Of a DNA stretch of 64,000 nucleotides, positions 16,482 through 24,993 are shown piece by piece (position 1 is the stretch's first letter; each line of letters opens with the position of its first letter). Origin of the DNA: an uncultured Lachnospiraceae bacterium (GTDB lineage Bacteria > Bacillota > Clostridia > Lachnospirales > Lachnospiraceae). Where the stretch lies: positions 1 through 64,000 of the forward strand of contig CAJTOL010000017.1 of assembly GCA_910577645.1 (NCBI GenBank). Direction: 5' to 3'. Under the pieces are notes generated by a model. It did no database searches, was not told the origin of the DNA, and saw only the letters and a list, made by a program, of their open reading frames with translations. A program made the translations under genes and the position numbers.

Positions 16482-17285
16482 TCAAGTGTTTTCATAGACC
16501 GGATCTAAAACAGCCAGGTCGTACCGTCTGCTGGAATGTGAAAAAGCAGCTAACACCCAAAAATATGTATTTCTTGTTCCCGGAGAAGCCACTGTAGGGT
16601 GATATCCTGCGGGAGCTAAAACCATGCTTCCGCTTCTTACGGTATGGGCCACGATGTCTTCCACCCCGCCAGATTTTAAATAGCTTACATGGAATCCAAA
16701 ATGAGGAGCATCCATATCAAAATAGCAATATACCTCTTCCAAGTCCTTCTCATGCTGGTGCGGCGGCCAGCTTGTCCACGCTCCGTTTCCTCCCCAGGTC
16801 AGACCGCATAGCAGCCTTGAGGCTTCCACCTCTGGATTTAAAGTAAAAAACACTTCTCTCTGTCCAACCCCATGTCCATGGATCTGATGTATCTCTCCCA
16901 GCGGAAGGTCTTTCTGGAACTTTCGGAAAAACGGTTTTCCGTAACCTTCGCATGTCGCTGCCCCGATATAAAAAATGCATTCTTCTTCTGCCTGAATTTT
17001 CACCGTCATTTTTCCGGTTATATAAAAGGAATCCAACGGCTCCATTTCTTCCTGAAAAGCGATACAGCTAACAGCAGCTTTTCCTTTTATTAATACCGGA
17101 TTCATCTCCAATTCCCCGGATTCCAGTTCAAATACAGAGCCTGCATTTAAATTCACACGATAGATAGACACTGCTTTACAGTCCTGAATTCCCGGCTGAA
17201 TACATTTGTGAAGGCCTTCGCTTTCCGGAGACGTAACATCCCAGCCTTCCATACGCTTTTTATTTTCTAAATTTCCTGTCATCAT
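16482..17285 (-). CDS. IolB/KduI-like cupin isomerase
   Basis: 267 residues with AAGGAG before two adjacent ATGs (17285 or 17282). It is a bicupin. The second half shows the metal-binding stretch SWPPHQHEKDLEEVY (His, His, Glu) and the fourth ligand in PAGYHPTVASPGTRNTYF, matching 5-deoxyglucuronate isomerase (IolB) better than E. coli KduI. It isomerises a deoxy-uronate to a ketose-acid. No other inositol (iol) gene is in the window, so the substrate may differ from that of true IolB. It lies between the TRAP permease and the SDR in one operon. Confidence 0.82.
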   Translation of the reverse strand: MMTGNLENKKRMEGWDVTSPESEGLHKCIQPGIQDCKAVSIYRVNLNAGSVFELESGELEMNPVLIKGKAAVSCIAFQEEMEPLDSFYITGKMTVKIQAEEECIFYIGAATCEGYGKPFFRKFQKDLPLGEIHQIHGHGVGQREVFFTLNPEVEASRLLCGLTWGGNGAWTSWPPHQHEKDLEEVYCYFDMDAPHFGFHVSYLKSGGVEDIVAHTVRSGSMVLAPAGYHPTVASPGTRNTYFWVLAAFSHSSRRYDLAVLDPVYENT

Positions 17286-17301
17286 TTCTTCTCCTTAATT
17301 A

Positions 17302-19191
17302 TTATGCCGCCGCTTTGTGAGACTTTGCGGATTTATAGTTCAGAAATACCAGGGTTGCCAAAATTGCAATTCCAATGATATCAGTGATGGTTTCTGGTAC
17401 AATAGATAAAAATGCACAGCACAGAAGTACCAAACGAGTCACCTTGTTAAGAGGCGCAAACATAAAACCAGCAATAGCAGCCGCCAATGCATATACTCCT
17501 AAAAACAGTGTAACGGAGCTGGTAACCGCATTAATCATTTCTCCCTGAAGAAGGATCGCCGGCTCATACGCAAATACAAAGGGTACGATAAAAGCTACAG
17601 ATGCATAAATGAATCCTGTCCACCCTGTTTTCCACGAATCAGCCCCTGCTATGCCGGCCGCAGTAAAGGAAGCCAGACAGACGGGAGGCGTAATCTGCGC
17701 CATGACGCCAAAATAAAAGCAGAACATATGGCAAACCAGCAGCGGAAGCCCCAGCTTAACCAAAACGGGAACAAACAAAACTACTGCTATCAGATAAGCG
17801 GCAACTGTGGGAAGCGCCATCCCCAGCAGCATACATCCCAGCATAGTGATCAACAGCGCCAGAAGCAGGCTGGATCCGCCCACTACTGCAATCACACCCG
17901 AAAACTTGTTTGCAAGGCCAGATTGAACTACAGTACCAATAATAATTCCACAGGCCGCAACCGGAACCGCCACATTAGCGCACTGCTTAATTCCGTCCAT
18001 AAACGCCTCAAACAGTTCTTTTAAGTTCAGCCTGTTTTTATTTACTATGTTCAGCGCTAGAATAATAACCGTTGCAGTGATAGCGGAGGAACGTAAAGAT
18101 TTACCTGTTAAAACCATAAATACCAGCACCAGCGCCGGAATCAGCAGGTATAACCGGGGAAGAATAGGATTTACCTTAAAGGTCAAATCCTCAGCGCTTA
18201 CTTCTGTTCCAATATTTCTCCAGGCATTTCCTCTTGCCAGAAATCCCACCAGCAAAAATACAGAAGTAAAGTATGCAATGGCCGGAATTGCGGCAGAAAG
18301 TGCTATCTGTCCATACTGAACCCCTAAAAGCTCTGCCATAATAAAAGCTCCTACTCCCATAATCGGAGGCATAATCTGGCCTCCGGTAGAAGCAACGGAT
18401 TCAATTGCTCCGGCCTGTTCCGGAGTATAGCCTGCCTTTTTCATCATAGGAATTGTCATAACTCCGGTGGTAGAAACATTGGCAACTGCAGAACCGGAAA
18501 TCATTCCCATTAATCCGGAGGAAAGTACTGCTGCCTTCGCAGGCCCTCCTGTTTTGGGATTGCTGAATTTCATGCCAACATCAATCAGTACCTGGCCGCC
18601 TCCGCAAGCCGCAAACAAGGAACCAAATATCATAAAGTAGAAAATGTAGCTGGCCGTTGTAGAAAGCGGCGTTCCATAGATTCCCTGTGACGTCAGGGTC
18701 ATAATTTCGGTAAACTGCTTTAAATTAAACCCGGAAAACTTGGTAAATCCAGGGCAATATGATCCCAAAAAGCAGTAGGCAATAAATACTAAAACAAATA
18801 CTAACAGATTCATACCGATAACCCGGCGCACTGCTTCCAAAAGCATTACCATTATAATTACCATGGCAATTTTGTCTGCAAGAAGTACTGGTTCAATATA
18901 AGGAATACGGCTTATGATACGGAGCTGTTCCATAAAAGAATAGTAAATCACCCAGCCTAAAACCGGAAATGTAAGATAATCTATCAGCCTGAGCCAGGGA
19001 TATTTTTTGCTTCCCGGGAAAGGCTTATTAATAAATATAATAGCTAAGGCAAAGCACAGGAAAATCGGGCTTAATGTCATGGGGTGAATGGGTTTAACAA
19101 AAGTAAAAAACAGCTGTGCAATCATCCAGGCAGATGCCAGCACTCCCAGCACAATGTTGGAAATCCTTTTCAATTTGTCTTCAAAGCTCAT
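17302..19191 (-). CDS. TRAP transporter permease, fused 4TM+12TM subunits (TAXI type)
   Basis: 629 residues with about 16-18 hydrophobic segments. The large-subunit signature is clear: IFGSLFAACGGGQVLIDVG, MMGMISGSAVANVSTTG-type repeat motif, and TGGQIMPPIMGVGAFIMAE, with the second half repeating MALPTVAAYLIAVV. Fusion of small and large subunits is standard for the TAXI branch. It imports an organic acid together with the binding protein encoded just upstream, driven by an ion gradient. Start ATG follows AAAGGAGCAG. Confidence 0.92.
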   Translation of the reverse strand: MSFEDKLKRISNIVLGVLASAWMIAQLFFTFVKPIHPMTLSPIFLCFALAIIFINKPFPGSKKYPWLRLIDYLTFPVLGWVIYYSFMEQLRIISRIPYIEPVLLADKIAMVIIMVMLLEAVRRVIGMNLLVFVLVFIAYCFLGSYCPGFTKFSGFNLKQFTEIMTLTSQGIYGTPLSTTASYIFYFMIFGSLFAACGGGQVLIDVGMKFSNPKTGGPAKAAVLSSGLMGMISGSAVANVSTTGVMTIPMMKKAGYTPEQAGAIESVASTGGQIMPPIMGVGAFIMAELLGVQYGQIALSAAIPAIAYFTSVFLLVGFLARGNAWRNIGTEVSAEDLTFKVNPILPRLYLLIPALVLVFMVLTGKSLRSSAITATVIILALNIVNKNRLNLKELFEAFMDGIKQCANVAVPVAACGIIIGTVVQSGLANKFSGVIAVVGGSSLLLALLITMLGCMLLGMALPTVAAYLIAVVLFVPVLVKLGLPLLVCHMFCFYFGVMAQITPPVCLASFTAAGIAGADSWKTGWTGFIYASVAFIVPFVFAYEPAILLQGEMINAVTSSVTLFLGVYALAAAIAGFMFAPLNKVTRLVLLCCAFLSIVPETITDIIGIAILATLVFLNYKSAKSHKAAA

Positions 19192-19298
19192 AATCTGCTC
19201 CTTTATTTTGAAGAGAGGAAGGCTATGAAAAAGCGGCCGGGCCAGCTTCCCACGGCTCGTCCGCTTCCCTTACAATCGGTTACGTTACAAGTGATTCG

Positions 19299-20405
19299 TT
19301 ACTTCATCAGACCGGCGTCCTTGTAGTATGCTGCCGCACCGGGATGAAGCTCTATGCCTGTCATCTCTATGGTCCAGGCTGTAGCAGGATCAAAGCTCTC
19401 CATAGCCGGGACTAATTCTACAATTTCATTCTTCTTCTCACAAATTCCTTTTGTTAACGCATATACAACGTCATCCGGAACATCTTTACGGACTAAAATA
19501 GTTTCGCATCCGCAGATTGTTTCCACAGGCTCAGTCTGTCCATTCCAGCTGTTTGCCGGCATGGTCATGGAATTATAGCCTTTTTCATTCATCTTCGCCC
19601 TGGTTTCTTCTTTCAGCTCTATTACATGCATGGTAGAAGTCATACACAGCTCTGTAAATGCAGGCTGTCCAAGAGAAACAATATCAATGGATACGTCTGC
19701 GGAACCTTCCTTCAGCATATCTGTCATCTGAGACGGCGCAATGTGGTAAGACGCGCCTCCCCAGGAATCAATATCCTCCCAGGTAATTCCAAAGCAATCA
19801 AGAAGATCGTTTGCACCATCCATGCCAAAAGAGCCGGGCGCTTTGGTTACAATGCGTACCGGATGCTTGGCCTCAAACACTTCTTCCAAAGTGGTAAAAC
19901 CGGTTTTCTGGACAAATGCATCTGTAAACATGATGGTTCCCCAGGTAATATCTGTACCGCCGCAGACTGCTGCTACATTCTGAAGAGGAGCCCTTCCTTC
20001 TTCATAGGTTCCTTCTGCCAATCTCTTACCCGGCACATTGGATCCGCTTGCAAAACTGCTTTGGTTTTCTTCGATCAGCAGCGCGCCTGCTGCCCCTCCA
20101 GTAGAAATAGGCTGAATTTCAATGGTATTATTGCCTAAGTCCCCTTTTCCCAGCACTTCTACAATTGCCGCTACACGAGAGTAAACCGTGGTATCTACAC
20201 CCTGAGTGGCTAAAATGTAATTCTGTCCGGAGGTGGTAAGTTCCGTTGCGCCTGCTCCTCCTGTTTCTGTCGCCGCTTCACCTGCTGCCGTAGTCTCCAA
20301 AGCCTTTGTCGTCTCTGCCGCCTGCTGTGTTCCTCCGCATCCCATCAAACTAACCGCCATAGCTGCCGCCAGAAAAGACACTGCCATCTTTTTATTCTTT
20401 TTCAT
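19299..20405 (-). CDS. TAXI-family TRAP solute-binding lipoprotein
   Basis: 368 residues with a lipoprotein signal: basic N terminus MKKNKKM, hydrophobic stretch and lipobox SLMGCGG, followed by a Thr/Ala-rich linker (about 25-60). The body contains SGGAAGALLIEENQ and NVAAVCGGTDITWG, typical of the TAXI binding fold. It is lipid-anchored outside the membrane and delivers the acid substrate to the fused permease downstream. 82 % of its gap neighbours are cluster genes in the same direction, and aroQ-like lies 24 bases upstream. Confidence 0.9.
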   Translation of the reverse strand: MKKNKKMAVSFLAAAMAVSLMGCGGTQQAAETTKALETTAAGEAATETGGAGATELTTSGQNYILATQGVDTTVYSRVAAIVEVLGKGDLGNNTIEIQPISTGGAAGALLIEENQSSFASGSNVPGKRLAEGTYEEGRAPLQNVAAVCGGTDITWGTIMFTDAFVQKTGFTTLEEVFEAKHPVRIVTKAPGSFGMDGANDLLDCFGITWEDIDSWGGASYHIAPSQMTDMLKEGSADVSIDIVSLGQPAFTELCMTSTMHVIELKEETRAKMNEKGYNSMTMPANSWNGQTEPVETICGCETILVRKDVPDDVVYALTKGICEKKNEIVELVPAMESFDPATAWTIEMTGIELHPGAAAYYKDAGLMK

Positions 20406-20429
20406 ATGTGTGGCCTCCTTAATGTTTTC

Positions 20430-20864
20430 CTACTTGATTATTTTTATAATACCGTCCAATGCCGCTTTATAAGATTCCTTTCCAAAACCGCATATCAGTC
20501 CGCTGCAAACCGGAGCTAATACCGATTTATTTTCCGGCTTCCTGAAAAAATTTGCCAGGTGAACTTCCACACAGGGGATATGGAGCGGTTCTATCGCTTC
20601 CTTCAATCCAATACTATAGTGTCCGAAAGACCCTGGATTGATAATTACTCCCTTGTATGTCTCCTCTGCCCGGTGAAGAAGGTTTATTAATTCTCCTTCC
20701 AGATTACTTTGATACGCTTCTACTTCCACATTGATTTCTCTTCCATATTCAATCAACTCATCCATAATTGATTCCAGTGTATCCGTCCCCAAAGCGCTTT
20801 TGTCTCTTTTTCCCAGCAAATCCATATTTGCACCATTTATCACTAATATCTTTTTTTCACTCAT
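20430..20864 (-). CDS. AroQ-like (type II dehydroquinase fold) protein, catalytic Tyr missing
   Basis: 144 residues, the normal type II 3-dehydroquinate dehydratase length. Family blocks: NGANMDLLGKR, AYQSNLEGELINLLH, IINPGSFGHYS with the catalytic His, and VEVHLAN. The loop that should read REPxxYG reads KRDKSALG, so the catalytic Tyr is Leu, and the FRxxS block after EVHLAN is also changed. Lid and active site are therefore not standard. As first gene of a transport/catabolic operon rather than in a shikimate cluster, it more likely handles a related cyclic or sugar acid. Starts with ATG after AGGAGGAAGGG. Confidence 0.78.
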   Translation of the reverse strand: MSEKKILVINGANMDLLGKRDKSALGTDTLESIMDELIEYGREINVEVEAYQSNLEGELINLLHRAEETYKGVIINPGSFGHYSIGLKEAIEPLHIPCVEVHLANFFRKPENKSVLAPVCSGLICGFGKESYKAALDGIIKIIK

Positions 20865-21116
20865 CCACCCTTCCTCCTGTTAAAATTTTTACAAATTTTT
20901 GTTTGTATTTTATAATAAATATTTTGTTTGCCCGCAAAATTTTTATGCTTTTATTTTACAACATTCCTATATATCTGTCAAATACAACTTTATTTTTTGT
21001 CATTTTTCCTATATAATGCTTATTTTTATGGTCATTTTGCTATTTTTTATTTTTAAAATCATAATTTATTTTTAGCTTATATATTTATTTTTTTGTATTT
21101 TTGATGTTTTCGTATC
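20865..21116. other. AT-rich intergenic promoter region
   Basis: About 250 bases with very high AT content and no coding frame. It must hold the promoter of the AroQ-like/TRAP operon (minus strand); I cannot single out one -35/-10 pair among many AT-rich candidates. Confidence 0.4.
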
Positions 21117-21169
21117 AAAAAAGAGCGTCGCAAACTCACCAAATCAGATGATTTTGCGACGCTCTTTTT
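21117..21169. terminator. bidirectional terminator
   Basis: Near-perfect 17-18-bp arms: AAAAAAGAGCGTCGCAAA (21117-21134) and TTTTGCGACGCTCTTTTT (21152-21169). T-runs flank both sides. It ends the regulator gene (minus). Its TCGCAAAAT-like core resembles the dispersed repeat arms. Confidence 0.85.
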
Positions 21170-21180
21170 GACGCGAAATG

Positions 21181-21861
21181 CTACTCTTCTATTTCCCGCT
21201 TCCTCTGGGGCTCTTTATCCCCTCGAATACTGTTAAGATAATTATATAGCTTAAACTTAGAAATCCCTAAAAATTCACAGACCCTGTCACTGGATTTGGT
21301 AATTAAAAAGGCGCCTTTCTCATCAAGATAGCGTAACACGCTTTCTTTTTCCTCTTTTGTCATTTTCTCCACATCCACTCCTACCATTGCGACAGCTTGA
21401 TCCATCAATTTAGTAAGAAGCTCGTTGACATCGGCAAAAATCGCCGTCTCCGGAATCTGCTCCCCCTCGGATGGATTATACATATTTAAACCGCGAAGGT
21501 ATTCTTCGCAGCGGACAGAGTCTGATATATCCGTATTAATGCAGATAGATCCGATAATCGTTCCATCTTTCCCCCGAAAAAACACGGTTGATGTACGGAT
21601 AATCTTACCATCTCTGGTATGGATAATCCGGTTATAACGGCTGCCGTCTTTCACTGTGCCTGCTAAAACCTCTATCCCCCAGTCTCCGCCTGGATCTCCT
21701 ATTTTTCTTCCCGATAAATAGCCATTTCGGATATCCGCAATTGTATTTCCATAATCCTTTTTTAAATCATGCAAAACTATCTCGCTTTTCGTTCCCAGAT
21801 GATGCTCCAGTAAATTAATATACTGCTGGAACATTTCCCAATTGTCATAAATCGTTTCCAT
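21181..21861 (-). CDS. YheO/DauR-type PAS + HTH regulator
   Basis: 226 residues. The N-terminal part (about 10-125) is a YheO-like PAS domain (HHLGTKSEIVLHDLKKDYG, RTSTVFFRGKDGTIIGSICIN). The C-terminal part (about 155-215) is the matching HTH domain (LRYLDEKGAFLITKSSDRVCEFLGISKFKLYNYL). Proteins of this type control amino-acid and organic-acid catabolism genes (DauR represses D-Arg use). Lying between the AroQ/TRAP operon and the hydroxyacid dehydrogenase, it likely senses the pathway substrate. Good site AGGAGGAAGG before ATG. Confidence 0.85.
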   Translation of the reverse strand: METIYDNWEMFQQYINLLEHHLGTKSEIVLHDLKKDYGNTIADIRNGYLSGRKIGDPGGDWGIEVLAGTVKDGSRYNRIIHTRDGKIIRTSTVFFRGKDGTIIGSICINTDISDSVRCEEYLRGLNMYNPSEGEQIPETAIFADVNELLTKLMDQAVAMVGVDVEKMTKEEKESVLRYLDEKGAFLITKSSDRVCEFLGISKFKLYNYLNSIRGDKEPQRKREIEE

Positions 21862-22148
21862 TTCCTTCCTCCTTCTATATTTAATAGTATAATACTTTTT
21901 TTGTCCTGTAAAGGGAGCTTACGAAATATTTTTTCGGTTATCCAGATAAAAACTATGATTTTCCTTGGATTTTATGCTTATTTCTTTGGTTTTTCGTGAT
22001 AATGCATAATTTTTTTTAATATTTTCAGTGCTTTATTCTATATACACCAAAAAAATATTAATATATAATCTTATTATATAATTTTTTGTTTGCCTTTGTA
22101 AGAAAATATTTTATGGTTTTAATTATTACGAATAACGGAGGATTATTT

Positions 22149-23138
22149 ATGGCTGCAAAGAGAAAAATCATGGTGCCTTATCCGGTACTAAAGGAAGGCT
22201 TAACTGAATTATTTGAACGGTATGAAGTTTATTATCCCAACCGCATTGTTCCCAGAAATGAAATTTTAGAGATTCTTCCCCAGTACGACGCCTTAATCTC
22301 CTGCGGCTTCCTGGCCAATGCAGAAGCGATTGAACGCATGGATAATGTAAAAATCATGAGTACCTATGGGGTAGGATACGATAACGTTGATTTAAAGAAG
22401 ATGAATGAAAAAGGAATTTTAGTCTGCAATCTTCCGGATATTGTAACAGAATCCACCGCCGAATTTGCCATGGGGCTGATGCTGGCATTAATGCGCCGGA
22501 TTCCGGAAACCGATCACAAGCTGCGTTTAATCCCGGATTTAATGTGGGGACCTATTGCCAACCTTGGTCATGGGCTCAACGGCAAAAAGCTGGGCATCGT
22601 AGGAATGGGCCGTATCGGACGCGCTGTTGCCCGCAGAGCAAAACCATTCTTAATGGACATTACGTACCACAACCGGCATCAGCTTCCTCCTGAGGTAGAA
22701 GCAGAGTACAGCGCAACCTATGTTCCCACTTTTGAACAAATTCTTCGGGAATCTGACATTGTAATGATCAATATGCCCCTTACTCCCGAAACCCGCCATA
22801 TGTTTGGCCTTCCCCAGTTTGAGATGATGAAGCGTTCTGCTTATTTAATTAATGTAGGCCGCGGCCCCATCGTAAATGAGCCCGAGTTAATTGAAGCTTT
22901 AGATAAAAAATTAATTGCCGGAGCCGGTCTGGATGTATTCGAGCATGAGCCCAATATTCCCAATCAGTTTAAAGGCATGCCTAATGTAGTTTTGGGCGCT
23001 CACATGGCAACTGCCACTGTGGAAACCAGAACCGAAATGGTACGTCTGGCCTGCAAAAATATTATTGACTATCTGGAATATGGCCAGCTTCCCAATCTGG
23101 TCAATCCGGACGCATTAGCAAACAAGAGACCATTATAG
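22149..23138 (+). CDS. D-isomer-specific 2-hydroxyacid dehydrogenase
   Basis: 329 residues from the ATG preceded by ACGGAGG. The NAD-binding core is GMGRIGRAVARRAK; the catalytic Arg is in VGRGPIVNE, Glu in GLDVFEHEP and His in GAHMATATVE. It interconverts a 2-keto acid and a D-2-hydroxy acid with NAD(P). The glyoxylate/hydroxypyruvate or gluconate 2-dehydrogenase branch fits the length and the cluster. It is divergent from the YheO-type regulator across a 287-base AT-rich gap that must hold both promoters. Confidence 0.92.
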   Translation: MAAKRKIMVPYPVLKEGLTELFERYEVYYPNRIVPRNEILEILPQYDALISCGFLANAEAIERMDNVKIMSTYGVGYDNVDLKKMNEKGILVCNLPDIVTESTAEFAMGLMLALMRRIPETDHKLRLIPDLMWGPIANLGHGLNGKKLGIVGMGRIGRAVARRAKPFLMDITYHNRHQLPPEVEAEYSATYVPTFEQILRESDIVMINMPLTPETRHMFGLPQFEMMKRSAYLINVGRGPIVNEPELIEALDKKLIAGAGLDVFEHEPNIPNQFKGMPNVVLGAHMATATVETRTEMVRLACKNIIDYLEYGQLPNLVNPDALANKRPL

Positions 23139-23149
23139 ATCTTACCCCT

Positions 23150-23195
23150 AAAAACCAGCAAAATGTGCCGGCGGCGTGTTTTGCTGGTTTTTTTA
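23150..23195 (+). terminator. terminator of the hydroxyacid dehydrogenase gene
   Basis: AAAAACCAGCAAAA (23150-23163) pairs with TTTTGCTGGTTTTT, ending in a run of seven Ts. Confidence 0.88.
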
Positions 23196-23208
23196 CCGGA
23201 AAATTAAT

Positions 23209-23262
23209 GCGCTTCATAATTCATATCATCCGCTAATCCCGATGATATGAATTATGAAGCGC
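23209..23262. repeat. perfect 22-bp inverted repeat
   Basis: 23209-23230 and 23241-23262 are exact reverse complements, separated by CGCTAATCCC. The arms begin GCGCTTCATAATTCAT. No T-run follows on either strand, so it is not an ordinary terminator. It lies between convergent genes. Confidence 0.85.
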
Positions 23263-23304
23263 TTGCTAAAAAACAAGGGGTTTCAGGCAGGGCAGGAATG
23301 GAAT

Positions 23305-23321
23305 GGGGATGTCGTAAAATG
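23305..23321 (+). repeat. half copy (B) of the dispersed repeat
   Basis: GGGGATGTCGTAAAATG matches one arm of the dispersed repeat seen at 53.4 and 58.2 kb with one change; no second arm is visible. Confidence 0.45.
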
Positions 23322-23341
23322 GTAAATACACCCTTGATGAT

Positions 23342-24631
23342 TTATACAGACTTTGCCAAAGTTTTCCAAAGCCCCAACGCCGGCGTCTTAATCACATAGA
23401 TCTCTTCCCCGTCCGGCATGGTGTAGTAGCCATCCGGCAGTTTTTCCATATCGTATCTGGCGGCTGCTTCCTGGTAGTCCATGTGGCAGTAGCCGATACT
23501 CTCCACTTCTTCCTTGGTAACTTTGGATTTATCAGTGGCATAAGTCACTGTAAAGCGGCCTTCTGTAGAGCCGTGCATAATATGGGCCGCCACCATATCC
23601 GCATTGGTAAATTTTCCGTCTTTCCAAAGGTTCAAAGCATAGGGAGTCCCGCGGTAGCCGTATTGGCGGATCAGGCCGTCCACCTCATCATTTTCTCCAA
23701 AATGCAGCAGGCCGGGAGCTAAAACCAGCAACTCCCCTCCATCCTCAATAATCATTCTGGAACGGTAAATCGCTTTGTTTCCTACCCAGGTGGATGTAAA
23801 TTCTTCTGGTTCCAGATAAGCCACCACCTTGTGAACCCGCTTTGGCAGATAGGTGATGTTCCATCGCTTTGCCAGTTCTGCGGCCTGTTCGAAAGGCCTG
23901 CGGGCAGCTCCTGTAAAAATGCCGTGGATCTGTGCCTCATGGTTCTCCTCTGTGGTTACTGTCAAAATGTAGGCTAAAGGCACATCCTTCAGGAAGTTTT
24001 CTTCTGCATAATCAAACAGGAGCCGAACCGGGGTATCGGTTTCTCCCATAATGTTCTCTAAATTGTAGATAGCCCCCACCATATGGCTCTGGTTAATCAT
24101 CTGGCGGCCTCCCAGCCCTACCAGAATATTTTTGCTGTAGTTGGCCATCCCCACCACCTCGTGGGGCACCACCTGCCCGATGGAAAGGATCAGGTCAAAG
24201 CTCCCGTCTACCAGGCATTTATTTACCTCTGCGTCAATATCCAGACTGCTAGTTCCGTCGCTGATTTTTTCTATATAAGCCGCCGGAATCGTACCGATTT
24301 TAACGGTATCGGTGCGCCAGTTATGATAAAGGTACACCGATTCCGGTATATCCCCGCCAATAAAGCTGACCTGTTCCTCCCTTGTCATCATCCGGTGAGT
24401 TCCCAGGGCAGGCATTATTTTTACCTCTGCCTCCTTCGCCAGCTTTCGGTAACAATATCCGGTAATCTTTCCCGCATATGAGTAGCAGCGGGTAATATCC
24501 GGAGGAACCAAAAGCACCCGTTTGGCTCCCTTCACCTGTTCCAGGGTTTGATCCAAAACCTGAAATACTTCCTGATCACTGATCACGCCGTCAAAGGATT
24601 TGGCGCTGTATTCTTTCATGTTTTTTAGCAT
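23342..24631 (-). CDS. LarA-superfamily protein (lactate racemase-like)
   Basis: 429 residues. DITRCYSYAGK, MPALGTHRMMTREEQ and LSIGQVVPHEVVGMANYSKNILVGLGG match the DxTR, GTHR and PHxxxG blocks of LarA (DUF2088) proteins; a C-terminal domain follows. LarA proteins racemise or epimerise 2-hydroxy acids with a nickel-pincer cofactor made by LarB/C/E. No lar maturation genes are in the window, and the block after PH lacks the usual SGGxK, so the cofactor use is open. The start overlaps the DUF1667 stop by seven bases. Last gene of a four-gene minus-strand operon. Confidence 0.8.
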   Translation of the reverse strand: MLKNMKEYSAKSFDGVISDQEVFQVLDQTLEQVKGAKRVLLVPPDITRCYSYAGKITGYCYRKLAKEAEVKIMPALGTHRMMTREEQVSFIGGDIPESVYLYHNWRTDTVKIGTIPAAYIEKISDGTSSLDIDAEVNKCLVDGSFDLILSIGQVVPHEVVGMANYSKNILVGLGGRQMINQSHMVGAIYNLENIMGETDTPVRLLFDYAEENFLKDVPLAYILTVTTEENHEAQIHGIFTGAARRPFEQAAELAKRWNITYLPKRVHKVVAYLEPEEFTSTWVGNKAIYRSRMIIEDGGELLVLAPGLLHFGENDEVDGLIRQYGYRGTPYALNLWKDGKFTNADMVAAHIMHGSTEGRFTVTYATDKSKVTKEEVESIGYCHMDYQEAAARYDMEKLPDGYYTMPDGEEIYVIKTPALGLWKTLAKSV

Positions 24632-24993
24632 AAATCTCTCTCCACTGTTTTTGTGACAATTACATCGCTTTCATAGCCTAAAATCCCGGAAATTACTATG
24701 GTTCCGGCCTTTACCGGAGCTTCCAGGCTTATTTTACGGATCTCTTCCATGGCTTTTCCAATCTCCCCTTTAGGAATGGGGTTTGTAAGGCGCACACTTG
24801 CCAAAGGCAGCTCCCCGTTTTTCACTAATATGGAGGTAGCGATATTTCTCCGGGGATCCGTAAGCTCCTGCTCCACATAGGATTCCCCTTTGGGGCAGAT
24901 ATTTCCGGTTATAGAAAGGATTTTTCCGTTTTCTACGTCTGCCTGGATCTCACATCCATTAGGGCAGATAATGCAGGTATATTCTCTCAACAT
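24625..24993 (-). CDS. DUF1667 Cys-rich partner of GlpA/GlpB-like oxidoreductases
   Basis: 122 residues. The N terminus carries CIICPNGC and GNICPKG, four conserved Cys likely to bind a metal or Fe-S cluster; the remainder is small beta-rich. DUF1667 proteins accompany the paired FAD oxidoreductases encoded just upstream in many Firmicutes and take the place of a GlpC-like subunit. Start overlaps the oxidoreductase stop by seven bases. Confidence 0.82.
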   Translation of the reverse strand: MLREYTCIICPNGCEIQADVENGKILSITGNICPKGESYVEQELTDPRRNIATSILVKNGELPLASVRLTNPIPKGEIGKAMEEIRKISLEAPVKAGTIVISGILGYESDVIVTKTVERDLC

